Shown: positions 8,816-19,114, counted from the stretch's first letter. The stretch: DNA of 53,107 nucleotides from Ancylobacter novellus (GCA_003241485.1 QFQD01000053.1:1-53107); one strand, 5' to 3'. Notes: a model not told the origin generated them from the letters alone. Translations and numbers: made by a program.

Positions 8816-9973
8816 TCACTCGCCGGGACGGTCCAGAGCGATGACGCGCCCGCGCTGCATCGCCAGCGCCAGCCGGCCGGACTTCAGCGCCAGCGCCTTC
8901 TCCCCGAACAATTCGCGCCGCCAGCCGCGCAGCGCCTGCACGTCCGGTTCCTCATCGGCGGCGATCTGTTCGAGGTCGTCCACCGTGGCGATGACCTTGG
9001 CGGCGACGCCATGCTGCTCCGAGGTCATGCGCAGCAGCACCTTCAGCAGTTCCACGGTGGCCGAGGCGCCGTTGGAGAGCGGCTTGTCGCGCTCGATGCG
9101 CGGCAGCGTCTTGGGATCGCGCGCCAGCCCCGCCTTCACCGCCTCGACGATCTGCTCGCCGGCGCGCGAGCGCTCGAACCCCTTGGGCACCGAGCGCAGC
9201 TGGCCGAGCCGTTCCACCGAATTGGGGTGCTGCGAGATGATCTCGGCGATCACGTCGTCCTTCAGGATGCGCGAACGCGGAATGTCGCGGGACTGCGCCT
9301 CGCGCTCGCGCCAGGCGGCGACTTCCATCAGCACGGCGAGGTCCTTGGGCTTGCGCGCGCGCGAGCGCAGCCGCTCCCAGGCCCGCTCGGGCTCCTGCCG
9401 ATAGGTATCGGGCGAGGTGAGGACGGCCATTTCCTCGCCCACCCAGTCGGCGCGGCCGCGCTTCTGCAGATCGGCGTCGAGCTTGAGGAAAACGTCGCGC
9501 AGATGTGTGACGTCGGCTTCCGCGTAGGCGATCTGCGCGGACGAAAGCGGGCGGCGCGACCAGTCTGTGAAGCGCAGCGACTTGTCGAGTATCTGCCCGG
9601 TGATGCGCTGGACCAGCTGGTCGTAGGAGATGGAATCGCCATGTCCCAGCACCATGGCCGCGACCTGGGTGTCGAACACCGGATGCGGGATGATGTTGCC
9701 GAGATGCCAGACGATTTCGATGTCCTGCCGGCCGGCGTGGAAGACCTTCAGCACCTTCTCGTTCGCCATCAGCGCGAAGAAGGGGGCGAGGTCTATCTCC
9801 TCGGCCACCGCGTCGATCACCACCGCCTCATCGGGACTGGCAATCTGGATGACGCAGAGCTTCGGCCAGAAGGTCGTCTCGCGCAGGAATTCGGTGTCGA
9901 CGGTGACGAAGCGGTGGCTCGCCAGCCGCTCGCACGCCGCGGTGAGGGCGTCGGTTGTGGTGATCATATCCAT
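8816..9973 (-). CDS. rnd: Ribonuclease D
   Basis: A 3'-5' exoribonuclease of the DEDD family that trims tRNA and other stable RNA precursors. The 385-residue protein has Exo I (VDTEFLRE, Asp26/Glu28), Exo II (HAGRQDIEIVWHLG) and Exo III (YAEADVTHLRDVF) in the N-terminal half and an HRDC-type domain (VLMEVAAWREREAQSRDIPRS and following) in the second half, the normal architecture and length. The ATG at 9973 is two codons ahead of another ATG; a GAGAGGCGGG stretch precedes both. rnd next to aspS is conserved in alphaproteobacteria. The 168 bp to the divergent DUF992 gene hold promoters I cannot place. Confidence 0.94.
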   Translation of the reverse strand: MDMITTTDALTAACERLASHRFVTVDTEFLRETTFWPKLCVIQIASPDEAVVIDAVAEEIDLAPFFALMANEKVLKVFHAGRQDIEIVWHLGNIIPHPVFDTQVAAMVLGHGDSISYDQLVQRITGQILDKSLRFTDWSRRPLSSAQIAYAEADVTHLRDVFLKLDADLQKRGRADWVGEEMAVLTSPDTYRQEPERAWERLRSRARKPKDLAVLMEVAAWREREAQSRDIPRSRILKDDVIAEIISQHPNSVERLGQLRSVPKGFERSRAGEQIVEAVKAGLARDPKTLPRIERDKPLSNGASATVELLKVLLRMTSEQHGVAAKVIATVDDLEQIAADEEPDVQALRGWRRELFGEKALALKSGRLALAMQRGRVIALDRPGE

Positions 9974-10141
9974 GCCCGCCTCTCATAACGGAGTCGCGCG
10001 CCGTAGACGACACTGAATCGTGCCGCAATTTGCGGCAAGCGTTAACCATGCGGGCGTAAGCTGCTGTAACGATTCGCCACCCCGTCTCGGGCGGAGCGCT
10101 TCCGTTCTGCCGGCGCGTACCGGCTCATTTTGGGGGATTTC

Positions 10142-10615
10142 ATGAAGAACACGCTTCTTGCTCTCGCCACCGCCGCGCTGATCGGCTCGGTGTCCCAGGC
10201 CGGCGCGGCCGACAAGGTCAATATCGGCGTGCTGGTGTGCAATGCCGGCTCCAGCATCGGCATGATCGTCGAATCCAAGCAGGAACTGTCCTGCACCTAC
10301 ACGCCGGCGGATAACTCCCCGACGCAGCGCTATGCCGGCACCATCCAGACCATCGGCGTCGATCTCGGCGTGACCGGCGGCGGCGTGATGACCTGGGGCG
10401 TGCTGGCGGTCAGCAAGGATCCCATCCCCGCCGGCGCTCTGGCCGGTCCCTATGGCGGCGTCACCGGCAATGTCGCGGTGGGCGTCGGCGTCGGCGCCAA
10501 TGTGCTGGTCGGCAATTCCAACTCCTTCGCGCTCAACCCGATCTCGGTCGAGGGCAATGTCGGTGCCTCGCTCGCGCTGGGTGTCGCCGGGCTGACGCTC
10601 CGCTACGTGCCGTGA
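10142..10615 (+). CDS. DUF992 secreted protein
   Basis: A 157-residue protein with a Sec signal peptide (MKNTLLALATAALIGSVSQAGA, cut near residue 22), then a compact domain opening VNIGVLVCNAGSSIGMIVES and containing two cysteines (Cys33, Cys51) that could form a disulfide. Glycine/valine-rich repeats (GNVAVGVGVGANVLVG) follow, ending in LTLRYVP. This pattern is the DUF992 family, found almost only in alphaproteobacteria, with no assigned function. The start follows a GGGGGA ribosome site. Periplasmic or outer-membrane-associated location is inferred from the signal peptide. Confidence 0.85.
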   Translation: MKNTLLALATAALIGSVSQAGAADKVNIGVLVCNAGSSIGMIVESKQELSCTYTPADNSPTQRYAGTIQTIGVDLGVTGGGVMTWGVLAVSKDPIPAGALAGPYGGVTGNVAVGVGVGANVLVGNSNSFALNPISVEGNVGASLALGVAGLTLRYVP

Positions 10616-10682
10616 GGCTGCGCGGGCTACGCGCCGGTGCGCGGAACCCGCCTGAAACTTGACAAAGCCGAGCCTGACATGC

Positions 10683-10710
10683 ACCCCTCCGCGCGCCCCG
10701 CGAGAGGGGT
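10683..10710 (+). terminator. Candidate terminator of the DUF992 gene / aspS leader hairpin
   Basis: Seven-base arms ACCCCTC and GAGGGGT around a 14-base GC-rich loop, followed by the T-rich stretch GTTGTCCTTT. A second small hairpin with 5-base arms (CGGCC/GGCCG) lies at 10723-10737. The pair sits between DUF992 and aspS and could end the first transcript or belong to an aspS leader. Confidence 0.4.
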
Positions 10711-10759
10711 GTTGTCCTTTGACGGCCTTGAGGGCCGGAAGCAGCCTCGGGAATAAACC

Positions 10760-12631
10760 ATGCACCGCTATCGCACGCACACCTGCGGAGCCCTTCGCGC
10801 GAGCGAAATCGGCGAGACCGCCCGTCTTTCGGGCTGGTGCCACCGCATCCGTGACCATGGCGGCGTGCTGTTCATCGATCTGCGCGACCATTACGGCCTG
10901 ACGCAGGTCGTCGTCGATCCGGACAGCCCGGCCTTCAAGCTGGCGGAAACCGTGCGCTCGGAATGGGTGATCCGCGTCGATGGCCGCGTGCGCAACCGTC
11001 CCGCCGGCACCGAGAATCCGGACCTGCCGACCGGGCAGGTGGAGATGTACGCCACCGAGATCGAGGTGCTGGGCCCGGCCGCCGAGCTGCCGCTCCCGGT
11101 CTTCGGCGATGTGGAATACCCGGAAGAGACGCGCCTGCGCTATCGCTTCCTCGATCTGCGCCGCGAGAAACTGCACAAGAACATCATGACGCGCGGCGCC
11201 ATCATCGACGCCATGCGCGCGAAGATGAAGGCGCAGGGCTTCTTCGAGTTCCAGACGCCGATCCTCACGGCCTCCTCGCCGGAAGGCGCGCGCGACTTCC
11301 TCGTGCCGTCCCGCCTGCATCCCGGCAAGTTCTACGCCCTGCCGCAGGCGCCGCAGCAGTACAAGCAGCTGATCATGATGAGCGGCTTCGATCGCTACTT
11401 CCAGATCGCACCCTGCTTCCGCGACGAGGACCCGCGCGCCGACCGCCTGCCGGGTGAGTTCTACCAGCTCGACCTTGAGATGAGCTTCGTCGAGCAGGAA
11501 GACGTGTTCGCCGCCGTCGAGCCGGTCATATCAGGCGTGTTCGAGGCTTTCGCCGACGGCAAGCCGGTGACAAAGAACTGGCCGCGCATTCCCTATGCGG
11601 TGTCGATGCAGAAATACGGCACCGACAAGCCGGACCTGCGCAACCCGATCGAGATGCAGGATGTCTCCGAGCATTTCCGCGGCAGCGGCTTCAAGGTGTT
11701 CGCGCGCCTGCTGGAAGACGAGAAGAACCGCGTCTGGGCGATCCCCGGCCCGACCGGCGGCTCGCGCGCCTTCTGCGACCGCATGAACTCGTGGGCGCAG
11801 GGCGAAGGCCAGCCGGGCCTCGGCTACATCATGTGGCGTGAACTCGCAGCGGATACTGCTGCGGACAGCGAGAAGCTGATCAAGGACGTTCTTGAAAAGT
11901 CGCGCGGTGCAGGTGCGGGCGAAGGCCCTCATGTGGAGCCGGGTATCGTGGGCGCCGGCCCGCTCGCCAACAATATCGGCCCGGAGCGCACCGAGGCGAT
12001 CCGCGCGCAGCTCGGCCTTGGTGCCGGCGATGCCGCCTTCTTCGTCGCCGGCAACCCGGAAAAGTTCGTCAAGTTCGCCGGCGCTGCGCGCACCAAGGTG
12101 GGCGAGGAGCTGAAGCTGGTCGATTTCGACCGCTTCGAGCTGGCCTGGATCGTCGACTTCCCCTTCTATGAGTGGAACGAGGACGAGAAGAAGGTCGATT
12201 TCTCGCACAACCCCTTCTCGATGCCGCAGGGCGGGCTCGACGCGCTGAACGGGCAGGACCCGCTCACCATCAAGGCGTTCCAGTACGATATCGCCTGCAA
12301 TGGCTACGAGATTGCCTCCGGCGGCATCCGCAACCACCGTCCCGAGGCGATGGTGAAGGCGTTCGAGCTGGCCGGTTATGACGAGGCGACGGTGCAGGAG
12401 CGCTTCGGCGGCATGTACCGCGCCTTCCAGTACGGCGCGCCGCCCCATGGCGGCATGGCGGCGGGCGTGGATCGCATCGTCATGCTGCTCTGCGGCGTGA
12501 CCAACCTGCGCGAAATCTCGATCTTCCCGATGAACCAGCAGGCGCAGGACATCCTGATGGGCGCGCCGAACGAGGCCAGCCCCCGCCAGCTGCGTGAGCT
12601 GCACATCCGCACCAACATCCAGGAGAAGTGA
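10760..12631 (+). CDS. aspS: Aspartyl-tRNA synthetase, probably non-discriminating type
   Basis: Class II synthetase charging tRNA-Asp, 623 residues against 590 in E. coli. The OB-fold anticodon domain spans about residues 1-105, and the class II catalytic core carries motif 2 (FRDEDPRADRLPGEFYQLD, 220-238) and motif 3 near the C-terminus (GVDRIVMLLCG). His33 (RDHGG) and Gly83 (RPAGT) match the residues that mark non-discriminating enzymes, which also make Asp-tRNA-Asn for the amidotransferase route. An insertion of about 35 residues, roughly 361-397 (ELAADTAADSEKLIKDVLEK onward), accounts for most of the extra length. A GGGAA ribosome site precedes the ATG. The stop codon lies inside the first unit of a tandem hairpin array. 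Confidence 0.96.
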   Translation: MHRYRTHTCGALRASEIGETARLSGWCHRIRDHGGVLFIDLRDHYGLTQVVVDPDSPAFKLAETVRSEWVIRVDGRVRNRPAGTENPDLPTGQVEMYATEIEVLGPAAELPLPVFGDVEYPEETRLRYRFLDLRREKLHKNIMTRGAIIDAMRAKMKAQGFFEFQTPILTASSPEGARDFLVPSRLHPGKFYALPQAPQQYKQLIMMSGFDRYFQIAPCFRDEDPRADRLPGEFYQLDLEMSFVEQEDVFAAVEPVISGVFEAFADGKPVTKNWPRIPYAVSMQKYGTDKPDLRNPIEMQDVSEHFRGSGFKVFARLLEDEKNRVWAIPGPTGGSRAFCDRMNSWAQGEGQPGLGYIMWRELAADTAADSEKLIKDVLEKSRGAGAGEGPHVEPGIVGAGPLANNIGPERTEAIRAQLGLGAGDAAFFVAGNPEKFVKFAGAARTKVGEELKLVDFDRFELAWIVDFPFYEWNEDEKKVDFSHNPFSMPQGGLDALNGQDPLTIKAFQYDIACNGYEIASGGIRNHRPEAMVKAFELAGYDEATVQERFGGMYRAFQYGAPPHGGMAAGVDRIVMLLCGVTNLREISIFPMNQQAQDILMGAPNEASPRQLRELHIRTNIQEK

Positions 12632-12760
12632 GGCTCGCCTCACTTCGCAAATGAGAACTCAGGAAGTGAGGCTCGCCTCACTTCGCAAATGAGAACTCAG
12701 GAAGTGAGGCTCGCCTCATTTCTCAAACGAGAACTCAGGAAGTGAGGCTCGCCTCGCTTC
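12625..12760. repeat. Tandem 38-bp palindromic repeat array at the aspS 3' end
   Basis: Three complete 38-bp units (12625-12662, 12663-12700, 12701-12738) and the 22-bp palindrome of a fourth (12739-12760). Each unit begins with a hairpin of 10-base arms GAAGTGAGGC and GCCTCACTTC around TC, then a 16-base spacer containing TGAG-AA-CTCA. Units 1 and 2 are identical. Unit 3 has C-to-T and unit 4 has A-to-G in the 3' arm; both keep pairing as G-U wobbles in the plus-strand RNA. The first unit begins at the last base of the penultimate sense codon of aspS and contains its TGA. There are no unique spacers, so this is not CRISPR. Confidence 0.9.
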
Positions 12761-12813
12761 TCAGGCTGACCGAAGAGACGTGAGGGGCGGGGCGGCGACG
12801 TTCCGCCCTTCTT

Positions 12814-12905
12814 CGTCATCCCGGACGGCCAAAGGCCGATCCGGGATCGCGTGCCGACGCGGAGGGCGATCCCGGCTCGGCGGCTTCGCCTCCGCCGGGA
12901 TGACG
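12814..12905. repeat. REP-like nested palindromic element
   Basis: Outer arms CGTCATCCCGG (12814-12824) and CCGGGATGACG (12895-12905) are exact reverse complements. Inside are further inverted repeats: GGCC-AAA-GGCC near 12828, and 10-base arms CCGGGATCGC (12841-12850) and GCGATCCCGG (12866-12875). The GTCATCCCGG theme resembles palindromic intergenic repeats common in alphaproteobacterial genomes. It fills the gap between the convergent aspS and AsmA-like genes. Copy number elsewhere cannot be judged here. Confidence 0.65.
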
Positions 12906-12924
12906 TTGATGTTCCGCGCTCGGC

Positions 12925-14970
12925 TCAGGGCTTGCTCGGCGATGTCGGCGGTTCGGCGGCCTCGATCACCTGCACGTTCAGTTCGTCGACGAGGGTGAGC
13001 GGCTCCTCGCCCTGCAGCGTCTCGGCGATGGTGCCGAGCGGCAGGCTGTCACCGCGCGGGGTGATCCTCAACGCCAGCGTGCCGAGCGGCTTCTGCAGGA
13101 AGCTGACAAAGGCCTGCGTCGCCGGCTCCAGCTCCGGCCGGTCCGCGACGGTCGAGGACAGCAGCAGTTCGGCAAAGCCCGCGAGAAGCTGGCGGATCGC
13201 CTCCGGCTCCATGCCCTGTTCCTTCGCGGCTTCCTCCAGCTTGCGCTCATAGATGCCGGCATCGGAAACGGTGAGTTCGACGCTGTCGAGGCTCGTCATC
13301 ATCGCGCCCGCCATCGCTTCGTCCGGCTGGGTGGAGAACACGGATTCGTCGACATCCCTGAGCTTGATCTTGAGCGACAGCGCGAAGGCGTCCGACACCT
13401 CGGCATAGAGCGGGGCGAGGGTGAGCGTGCCCTTGCTCTCGTTCCATTCGCCGCCGACATCGAGCGCGACGCTGGCGCGCGACATGCCGTCCGGCACGAG
13501 GGCGAACAGCGAATTGTCGCGCGGGAAGGCCGAGGTCGGGCCGCTGACGCGCAGCGTGGCCGCGATGCGGGTGGGGAAGGCGTCCTGTTCGCCCTGCCAG
13601 GCGAGAGCGAGCTTGTCGACCACCACGGCATCGCCGCCCTCGGGCGCGGGAGCCTCGGCGCCAGCCAGCTCGAAGCTGCCGACCACGCCGAAGAGCCGCA
13701 TGAACCACGCGATGTTCTGGGTGCTGTGGGGGTCTTCGGTGGCGTCCGCGCTGAGTTCCATCAGCGTGCCGGGGCGAAGGCCGCCGATCTTCAGCTGGTC
13801 GATGCGGAACACCTTGCCGTCGGCGTCGGTGCCCTTCAGCCGGTCGATGACGAAGCTGTCCAGACGACCATCGTTCAGCGGGCCGAGGGTCAGCGTCGCG
13901 AGTTCGGCGTGGCTGCCGTCCTCCTCACGCACCGCCATGTCCTTGAGCACGACGGAGCCGAGCCGGATGCCGTCATAGGCGGCGGCAAGGCCCCGCAGGC
14001 TCTGGGCGATCAGCTCCGGCGGGGGTTTCTGCCCCTTCGCGGCGGCCTCGCGCAACTCTGTGCCCAGCGTCAGCAGGTCCTCGGCGGGAATGATGGAGGG
14101 GCGGATGGCGATGTCGCGAATGTCGATCGCGCCCCAGCGCTGCTGCAGCCCCTTGTCGGACTTCGCCTCATAGCCATCGACGCGAATGGAGCCGTAAACG
14201 GTGCGGAACTGGTCGTCCGCCTGCCGGCGCTCGGGATCGAGCAGCGTCAGCATGGCCGCGACGTCGATCGTCTCGATGTTGACGCGGCCCACCTTGCCCG
14301 AGGCGGCATTAGCCGGTGCGCCGCCGATGGTGAAGCGCGAGGGCTCGATGGTCGCCTTGGCGAAGCGGCCGGCCAGCAGCTTCTCCAGCCGCGTGGCGCC
14401 GTGGGTGACGTCCGTCTCGATACGGGAATCGCCAGTGCCGGCGCGGGTGATGACAAGTGATTCCGGAATGCTGATTCGGTCGGCGCTGGTCTGTTCGAGT
14501 ACGTCGAGCGCGATCTGCCACGGGCGGGTGCCGGCCGGCGGGGTGGAGGGAATTTCCAGCGCGTCGATGGTGATGTGCGGCGCGCGGTAGGTCGCCTCGA
14601 TCGCCGGGGCGAGCGGGAGAGGCCCCTCATAGGACAGGTCGCTGATCTCGACCTGCCTGGCGAAGAGCCGGCGGGGCGAGGGGCGCTCCGTGCCCGTGGC
14701 GAGGAAGGAGACGATCTTCAGCTTCCCCTGGCCGGGCGCGGCGAAGGAGAGGTCGTGTATTTCAAAGCGGCCGGAGAAAACGTCATAGGTGGCGTCGCGG
14801 CCCTGCGCCTCGATCCCCTGCGCGCGCAGATCCGCGAACAGGGCTTCGACCTGACGGCGCGCGAGATGGTCGACCACGAGGTTGAAGCTGAAATAACCTC
14901 CGACCCCGACGACGAGAAGCACGATGAGCGCGATGATGAGGCGTTTGCGCATGCGGAGGAGACCTGACAT
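12925..14970 (-). CDS. AsmA-like / DUF-type envelope protein, function unknown
   Basis: A 681-residue protein with one N-terminal membrane anchor (LIIALIVLLVVGVGGYFSFN, residues 11-30) and a long periplasmic part rich in alternating beta-like segments (for example GRFEIHDLSFAAPGQGKLKI and VFRIDQLKIGGLRPGTLMEL). Anchor plus long beta-rich periplasmic body recalls the AsmA/TamB class of envelope lipid-transfer proteins, but I see no diagnostic motif, so the assignment is a resemblance only. ATG codons at 14970 and 14952 are both possible. It is convergent with aspS and divergent from maeB (146-bp gap). Confidence 0.55.
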   Translation of the reverse strand: MSGLLRMRKRLIIALIVLLVVGVGGYFSFNLVVDHLARRQVEALFADLRAQGIEAQGRDATYDVFSGRFEIHDLSFAAPGQGKLKIVSFLATGTERPSPRRLFARQVEISDLSYEGPLPLAPAIEATYRAPHITIDALEIPSTPPAGTRPWQIALDVLEQTSADRISIPESLVITRAGTGDSRIETDVTHGATRLEKLLAGRFAKATIEPSRFTIGGAPANAASGKVGRVNIETIDVAAMLTLLDPERRQADDQFRTVYGSIRVDGYEAKSDKGLQQRWGAIDIRDIAIRPSIIPAEDLLTLGTELREAAAKGQKPPPELIAQSLRGLAAAYDGIRLGSVVLKDMAVREEDGSHAELATLTLGPLNDGRLDSFVIDRLKGTDADGKVFRIDQLKIGGLRPGTLMELSADATEDPHSTQNIAWFMRLFGVVGSFELAGAEAPAPEGGDAVVVDKLALAWQGEQDAFPTRIAATLRVSGPTSAFPRDNSLFALVPDGMSRASVALDVGGEWNESKGTLTLAPLYAEVSDAFALSLKIKLRDVDESVFSTQPDEAMAGAMMTSLDSVELTVSDAGIYERKLEEAAKEQGMEPEAIRQLLAGFAELLLSSTVADRPELEPATQAFVSFLQKPLGTLALRITPRGDSLPLGTIAETLQGEEPLTLVDELNVQVIEAAEPPTSPSKP

Positions 14971-15116
14971 GGAGACGGTAGCGGCTTCTGGATCCGCGTC
15001 CTGCTTTGCAGAACAATAACGAACCGTCGAAAGGCGGGCATTACAAATTCGGAAAGACGTTGTACGGCGGCGAGGAATGCCTATTGTCCGCCGGCCAATC
15101 CGGGGAAGGAACTGCC

Positions 15117-17396
<2,280 letters not shown>

Positions 17397-17456
17397 TCGA
17401 CGGGCAATGACCGGCTCGGCACCCGGTGTCGGACAAAGATGACGTTGCGTCATTAG

Positions 17457-17497
17457 AGCGCGCCCCCTTTTGGCTTGTGGCTGAAATGGGGCGCGCT
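17457..17497 (+). terminator. Candidate maeB terminator
   Basis: Perfect 10-base arms AGCGCGCCCC and GGGGCGCGCT, loop of 21 bases, followed by a short TTG rather than a full T-run. The position 60 bp after the maeB stop fits a 3' end, but the weak T-tract lowers confidence. Confidence 0.4.
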
Positions 17498-17663
17498 TTG
17501 CCGTGAAAAAGTCACAATCTTGACCAAGCTGGACCCGGCTTGGATTGGAACGACGGGTGGTGGCGCCGCGTTGCGCACCGGCTTGTTTGGGAGAATCGCT
17601 GGCTAGCGGCGGATGTCGCAGGGCATCCGTTATTGCACTTTCCTGTACCTAAGGTTTGCATCG

Positions 17664-17876
17664 ATGGCTGATACCGGCACCGTTAAGTGGTTCAACGAGC
17701 AGAAGGGCTACGGCTTCATCCAGCCGGATGGCTCGGGCAAGGACGTGTTCGTCCATATCAGCGCTGTGCAGCGCTCGGGCCTGCAGGGGCTGCGCGAGGG
17801 CGAGAAGGTTTCCTTCGAGCTGCAGACCGACCAGCGTTCCGGAAAGACCTCCGCGGTGAACCTGCGCCCGCTCTGA
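17664..17876 (+). CDS. Cold-shock domain protein, first tandem copy
   Basis: A 70-residue single cold-shock domain protein that binds single-stranded nucleic acid and melts RNA structure. It shows GTVKWFNEQKGYGFIQPD with RNP1 (KGYGFI) and RNP2 (VFVHIS) aromatic residues in place. It differs from the second copy (18164) at only a few residues, mainly the first residues and the C-terminus (KTSAVNLRPL versus KESAVNLRVG). The ATG at 17664 follows AAGG. The 267 bp upstream hold the candidate maeB terminator and then probably a promoter and 5' leader; no firm promoter was found. Confidence 0.92.
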   Translation: MADTGTVKWFNEQKGYGFIQPDGSGKDVFVHISAVQRSGLQGLREGEKVSFELQTDQRSGKTSAVNLRPL

Positions 17877-17927
17877 ACCGACCCGCAGCCGTGTTCCAGA
17901 CCGGAAAGTCCGTTCATAGGCAGTAAA

Positions 17928-17963
17928 ATTTGTCGTCGTTCCTTGGCTGGAATGGCGACAAAT
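17928..17963. other. Inverted repeat between the two cold-shock genes
   Basis: Eight-base arms ATTTGTCG and CGACAAAT enclose a smaller TTCC/GGAA pairing with a symmetric 3x3 internal loop, giving an extended hairpin. No T-run follows, so it is either part of the second gene's leader or a 3'-end structure of the first. The rest of the 287-bp gap shows no other clear element. Confidence 0.45.
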
Positions 17964-18163
17964 CTCGACTCTGCGCGGAAAGTGGTGCGCTAGGCACTTG
18001 CATTGACAGCCATTCGCGTTAGTCTTTCGCGCAGACTTTGGCTGGACTCTGGGCCGTTTCACCTGGCAATGCCGGTGCACGTTCAGCTTTTCTACCAAAT
18101 TCGACCCGGCTGTCAGGGGTATCCCCCCTGTTGAATGTGCAACCTTGATACGTGAGACTACCT

Positions 18164-18376
18164 ATGGCGCAGACTGGCACCGTTAAATGGTTCAATGAGC
18201 AGAAGGGCTATGGATTCATCCAGCCCGATGGCGCGGGCAAGGATGTGTTCGTCCACATCAGCGCCGTGCAGCGTTCCGGCCTGCAGGGCCTGCGCGATGG
18301 CGAGAAGGTTTCCTTCGAGTTGCAGACCGACCAGCGTTCGGGCAAGGAATCGGCTGTCAACCTCCGGGTTGGCTGA
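18164..18376 (+). CDS. Cold-shock domain protein, second tandem copy
   Basis: A 70-residue single cold-shock domain protein, MAQTGTVKWFNEQKGYGFIQ onward, with intact RNP1 (KGYGFI) and RNP2 (VFVHIS). It is almost identical to the copy 287 bp upstream, at the DNA level too, but the flanking sequences are unrelated, so the duplicated segment was essentially the coding region or the flanks have since diverged. The separate upstream region suggests its own promoter. It converges on the GNAT gene; the 120-bp gap contains a CGGTC-GAAA-GACCG hairpin at 18400-18413. Confidence 0.92.
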   Translation: MAQTGTVKWFNEQKGYGFIQPDGAGKDVFVHISAVQRSGLQGLRDGEKVSFELQTDQRSGKESAVNLRVG

Positions 18377-18399
18377 TCGTTTTTCCAGCGGAGCGGTGG

Positions 18400-18413
18400 C
18401 GGTCGAAAGACCG
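18400..18413 (+). terminator. Weak hairpin after the second cold-shock gene
   Basis: Five-base arms CGGTC/GACCG with a GAAA tetraloop, followed by the moderately T-rich GGTTGTTCC, 23 bp after the stop codon. A plausible but weak 3'-end hairpin. Confidence 0.3.
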
Positions 18414-18477
18414 GGTTGTTCCGTGCAATGAACAGTCCTTACGGGCCGGCGGTTTTTTGTTATCGGCTGGCGCAGGC

Positions 18478-18493
18478 CCTCCCGCGCGGGAGG
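18478..18493. terminator. Perfect palindrome at the end of the GNAT gene
   Basis: CCTCCCGC immediately followed by its complement GCGGGAGG, three bases beyond the GNAT stop codon. There is no T-run on the minus strand, so a role as terminator of the minus-strand cluster is only suggested by position. Confidence 0.3.
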
Positions 18494-18496
18494 CTG

Positions 18497-19039
18497 TCAG
18501 GCCGCGGAGGCGGCTCGGCGCGGGCGCTCCAGCAGCACCACGGGCTGGCCGTTATAGCTGCCGCGGGTGAACTCGGCGAAGCCGAGCTTGCGCGCCACAT
18601 GCAGCGAGGCGCTGTGGTCGGGCTGGATCATGCAGGTGAAGCGTTCGCCCGTGCCATGGGCGTCGCCCCAGTCAAGCGCCGCGCGCATGGCCTCTTCCGC
18701 CAGCCCCTTGCCCTGTGCCGCACCGACCAGCGCCCAGCCGGCCTCCATCGTACCCTCGATGGAGGGGATGAGCGTGCGCTTCATGTCGTGAAAGCCGGCC
18801 TCGCCGATGAAAGCACCGGTCGCGCGGTCCTCGACGGCGAAGAAGCCGAAGCCGAGATGGTGCCAGAGGCCGATCTGCCGCAGGAAGCGCCCCCATGCCG
18901 CCTCACGCGAGAGCGGCTGGCCGCCGATGAAGCGCGTCACGGAGACCTCGGCCCACATCGCCGCATAGGCATCGAATTCCTCGAGCCTATAGGCACGCAG
19001 GACAAGGCGCGGGGTGGTCAGTGTGGGAATGAGCGGCAT
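18497..19039 (-). CDS. GNAT family N-acetyltransferase (RimJ/RimL-like)
   Basis: A 180-residue acetyl-CoA-dependent acetyltransferase. It begins TTPRLVLRAYRLEEFDAYAA, the usual start of the Acetyltransf_3 (RimJ/RimL) subgroup, and has a recognisable core, GFFAVEDRATGAFIGEAGF, the acetyl-CoA loop AAQGKGLAEEAMRAALDW (a Q/R-x-x-G-x-G/A variant) and SLHVARKLGF. The substrate is unknown. It is the last of six minus-strand genes beginning with the binding protein at 25902, with a 75-bp gap to the GFA gene, so it may be in the same transcript; a functional link to amide metabolism is not shown. Confidence 0.85.
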   Translation of the reverse strand: MPLIPTLTTPRLVLRAYRLEEFDAYAAMWAEVSVTRFIGGQPLSREAAWGRFLRQIGLWHHLGFGFFAVEDRATGAFIGEAGFHDMKRTLIPSIEGTMEAGWALVGAAQGKGLAEEAMRAALDWGDAHGTGERFTCMIQPDHSASLHVARKLGFAEFTRGSYNGQPVVLLERPRRAASAA

Positions 19040-19114
19040 GGATACCTCGAACCGGCAACGCTGGCGCCGCCACGCCTGGCGCAGGGACGGCGCGGTCCGG
19101 TGGCGCGTCGCAGA

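Noticed and set aside
10723..10750. SRP (4.5S) RNA, suggested by GGCCGGAAGCAGCC near aspS
   Set aside because: Only the short GGAAGCAGCC string resembles domain IV; the conserved asymmetric loop and the pairing around it are missing.
12625..12760. CRISPR array
   Set aside because: The 38-bp units follow each other directly; the parts between palindromes are themselves repeated, so there are no unique spacers, and no cas genes are present.
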